In this document: in pieces, positions 15,068 to 16,239 of the stretch
How the letters are laid out: each line of letters starts with the position of its first letter
Numbering within the stretch: position 1 is the stretch's first letter
From: CARZYU01 sp964370085
GTDB taxonomy: Bacteria > Bacillota_I > Bacilli_A > RF39 > UBA660
Direction: 5' to 3'
DNA length: 16,239 nucleotides
Assembly (NCBI GenBank): GCA_964370085.1
Contig: CAYJHI010000028.1
Span: 1 to 16,239 of the forward strand
The notes under the pieces: generated by a model
What the model was told of the DNA's origin: nothing
What the model saw: the letters and a program-made list of their open reading frames with translations, nothing else
Database searches by the model: none
Translations under genes and position numbers: made by a program

Positions 15068-16239
15068 ATGCATAAAGAACGAATCATTTTTCATATAGAT
15101 GTTAATAATGCATTTTTATCGTGGACTGCAGTTGACTTACTAAAAAAAGGAGAAAAGGTAGACATCAGGACGATACCTTCCGTTATAGGAGGGGATGAAA
15201 CAAAAAGACATGGCATAGTACTTGCTAAGTCACCAGTTGCTAAAAAATTTGGAATCAACACTCCGGAAACATTGTACTCTGCAAGAAAAAAATGTCGTAG
15301 TTTAAAAGTCTATCCGCCAAATATGCCTTTGTATAAAGAAAATTCTAAAAAATTGTATGATTATTTATCAAAATATAGTCCTAATATAGAAAAATACTCT
15401 ATAGATGAATGTTTCCTAGATTTAACAGGAACAACTCTTTTATATAATGATTATGAAAAACTAGCTTATACTATTAAAGATGATATTCAAAGATTATATG
15501 GATTTACTGTTAATGTAGGAATTGGGAATAACAAACTATGTGCTAAAATGGCATCAGATTTTGAAAAACCAAATAAAGTTCATACTTTATATCATAATGA
15601 AATAAAAGCAAAGTTATGGCCATTATCAGTAAAAGATTTATTTATGGTGGGAAAGAGCACAGCGGAAATGCTAGAAAAACTAAATATTAAAACAATAGAG
15701 CAATTGGCACATACAGATCATTCTTTATTAAAAAGGTATTTTAAAAATCAAGCAGAATATTTAACAAGAGCTTCAAGAGGAATAGATGAAACAGAAGTGA
15801 TAACTAATCGCGGTAAAAATAAATGTATTAGTACTTCGCAAACATTAATAAAAGATGTTGAAAACAAAGAAGAACTAAAAAAAGTACTTTATTCACAGAC
15901 ACAAGAAATAGCTAGAAGCCTAAGAAAACAAGAACTTTATGCTAAGACAGTAGCGATAACTTACAAAAACAATTTATTTCAAAGTTATTCTCATCAAACT
16001 AAATTATATAATCAAACTAATTTATTTGCAGATCTTTATAAAGAAGTTTTAAAATTATTTGATATATCTTTTCGTAATGAAGAGATAAGAAATATAGGTA
16101 TAAGAGTTAGTGATTTGGTAAAGACAAAAGAAAAACAAATTAGTCTCTTTGATGAAGAAAAAGATGATAGCAAAGATAAAGTGCAAGAGTTAGTTGATAA
16201 AATACAAGATAAGTACGGAATAGATAGTTTGATGACTGC
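15068..16239 (+). CDS. Y-family translesion DNA polymerase, DinB/UmuC-type (3' end cut by window)
   Basis: The 390 visible codons from the ATG at 15068 encode a Y-family polymerase that copies past damaged DNA with low fidelity. HIDVNNAF (9-16) carries the first catalytic Asp11 and the likely steric gate Phe16, which excludes ribonucleotides. GGDETKRHGIVLAKSP (41-56) is the fingers region. YSIDECFLDLT (110-120) contains catalytic Asp113 and Glu114. VGIGNNKLCAKMASDFEKPN follows near 157, then the little-finger domain. Near the end, KEKQISLFDEE holds QISLF, a match to the beta-clamp binding motif. The gene has its own promoter and AGAGGTG ribosome binding site. The IDVNxAFLSW start is the form common in Clostridia and Erysipelotrichia, distinct from the DMDCFF start of enterobacterial DinB. 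I leave the symbol blank because DinB and UmuC-like subtypes cannot be separated here. Confidence 0.92.
   Translation, partial: MHKERIIFHIDVNNAFLSWTAVDLLKKGEKVDIRTIPSVIGGDETKRHGIVLAKSPVAKKFGINTPETLYSARKKCRSLKVYPPNMPLYKENSKKLYDYLSKYSPNIEKYSIDECFLDLTGTTLLYNDYEKLAYTIKDDIQRLYGFTVNVGIGNNKLCAKMASDFEKPNKVHTLYHNEIKAKLWPLSVKDLFMVGKSTAEMLEKLNIKTIEQLAHTDHSLLKRYFKNQAEYLTRASRGIDETEVITNRGKNKCISTSQTLIKDVENKEELKKVLYSQTQEIARSLRKQELYAKTVAITYKNNLFQSYSHQTKLYNQTNLFADLYKEVLKLFDISFRNEEIRNIGIRVSDLVKTKEKQISLFDEEKDDSKDKVQELVDKIQDKYGIDSLMT

Noticed and set aside
1..16239. CRISPR arrays, tRNA genes, riboswitches, insertion sequences or phage genes
   Set aside because: No regularly spaced repeats, cloverleaf-type sequences, transposase motifs or long structured leaders were seen; intergenic spaces are all under about 130 bp.

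Overview
The window comes from an AT-rich (roughly 30% G+C), Gram-positive-type bacterium of the Bacillota/Bacilli radiation. It carries a spo0A gene, which is restricted to endospore-forming Bacillota and their relatives, together with A-rich AGGAGG-type ribosome binding sites and A/T-ending codons. TGA is a true stop: it ends pgk and forms the ATGA overlaps of three gene pairs. This is therefore the standard bacterial code, not the TGA=Trp code of Mycoplasma-type Mollicutes. A compact, possibly uncultured host-associated Bacilli lineage fits, but I cannot name the taxon from sequence alone.

Layout. Positions 1-941 (minus strand) hold a 3'-truncated NAD(P)-binding dehydrogenase of the dihydrodipicolinate-reductase / 2,4-diaminopentanoate-dehydrogenase type. 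It diverges from a CDP-alcohol phosphatidyltransferase (1065-1925), which converges on clpP (1922-2506, minus); the two stop codons overlap inside one bidirectional terminator. Next come a TGS/SAD/uridine-kinase-type nucleoside kinase (2611-4269) and a glycolytic region at 4346-12736: gap, a MurL-type epimerase and a MurD-type ligase (overlapping by 4 nt), a terminator, then pgk, an unrecognised 200-aa protein, a YbhN/MprF-type membrane protein, a family 4 glycosyltransferase and tpiA, the last five packed end to end. spo0A (12865-13644) follows with Spo0A-box-like sites in its promoter, then an AAA-type ATPase with a DUF4143-like tail (13726-14994) and a Y-family DNA polymerase cut by the window end (15068-16239).

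How it fits together. gap, pgk and tpi encode the triose-phosphate steps of glycolysis, but the usual block is interleaved with envelope genes. A MurL/MurD2-like pair, which would put L-glutamate into the peptidoglycan precursor and then epimerise it, sits behind gap. A glycolipid-synthase-like glycosyltransferase with a polytopic membrane protein sits between pgk and tpi. The tight overlaps suggest that central carbon flux and envelope precursor synthesis are co-expressed. Five of the terminators overlap the stop codon of the gene they end, a sign of strong compaction.

The observations most worth a second look are the murL-murD2 route in a glycolytic operon, the apparent autoregulatory Spo0A boxes, the ATPase with altered catalytic motifs, and the unrecognised 200-aa protein. 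There is no gene-free stretch longer than 300 bases, and I saw no tRNA, rRNA, CRISPR array, insertion sequence or prophage gene.
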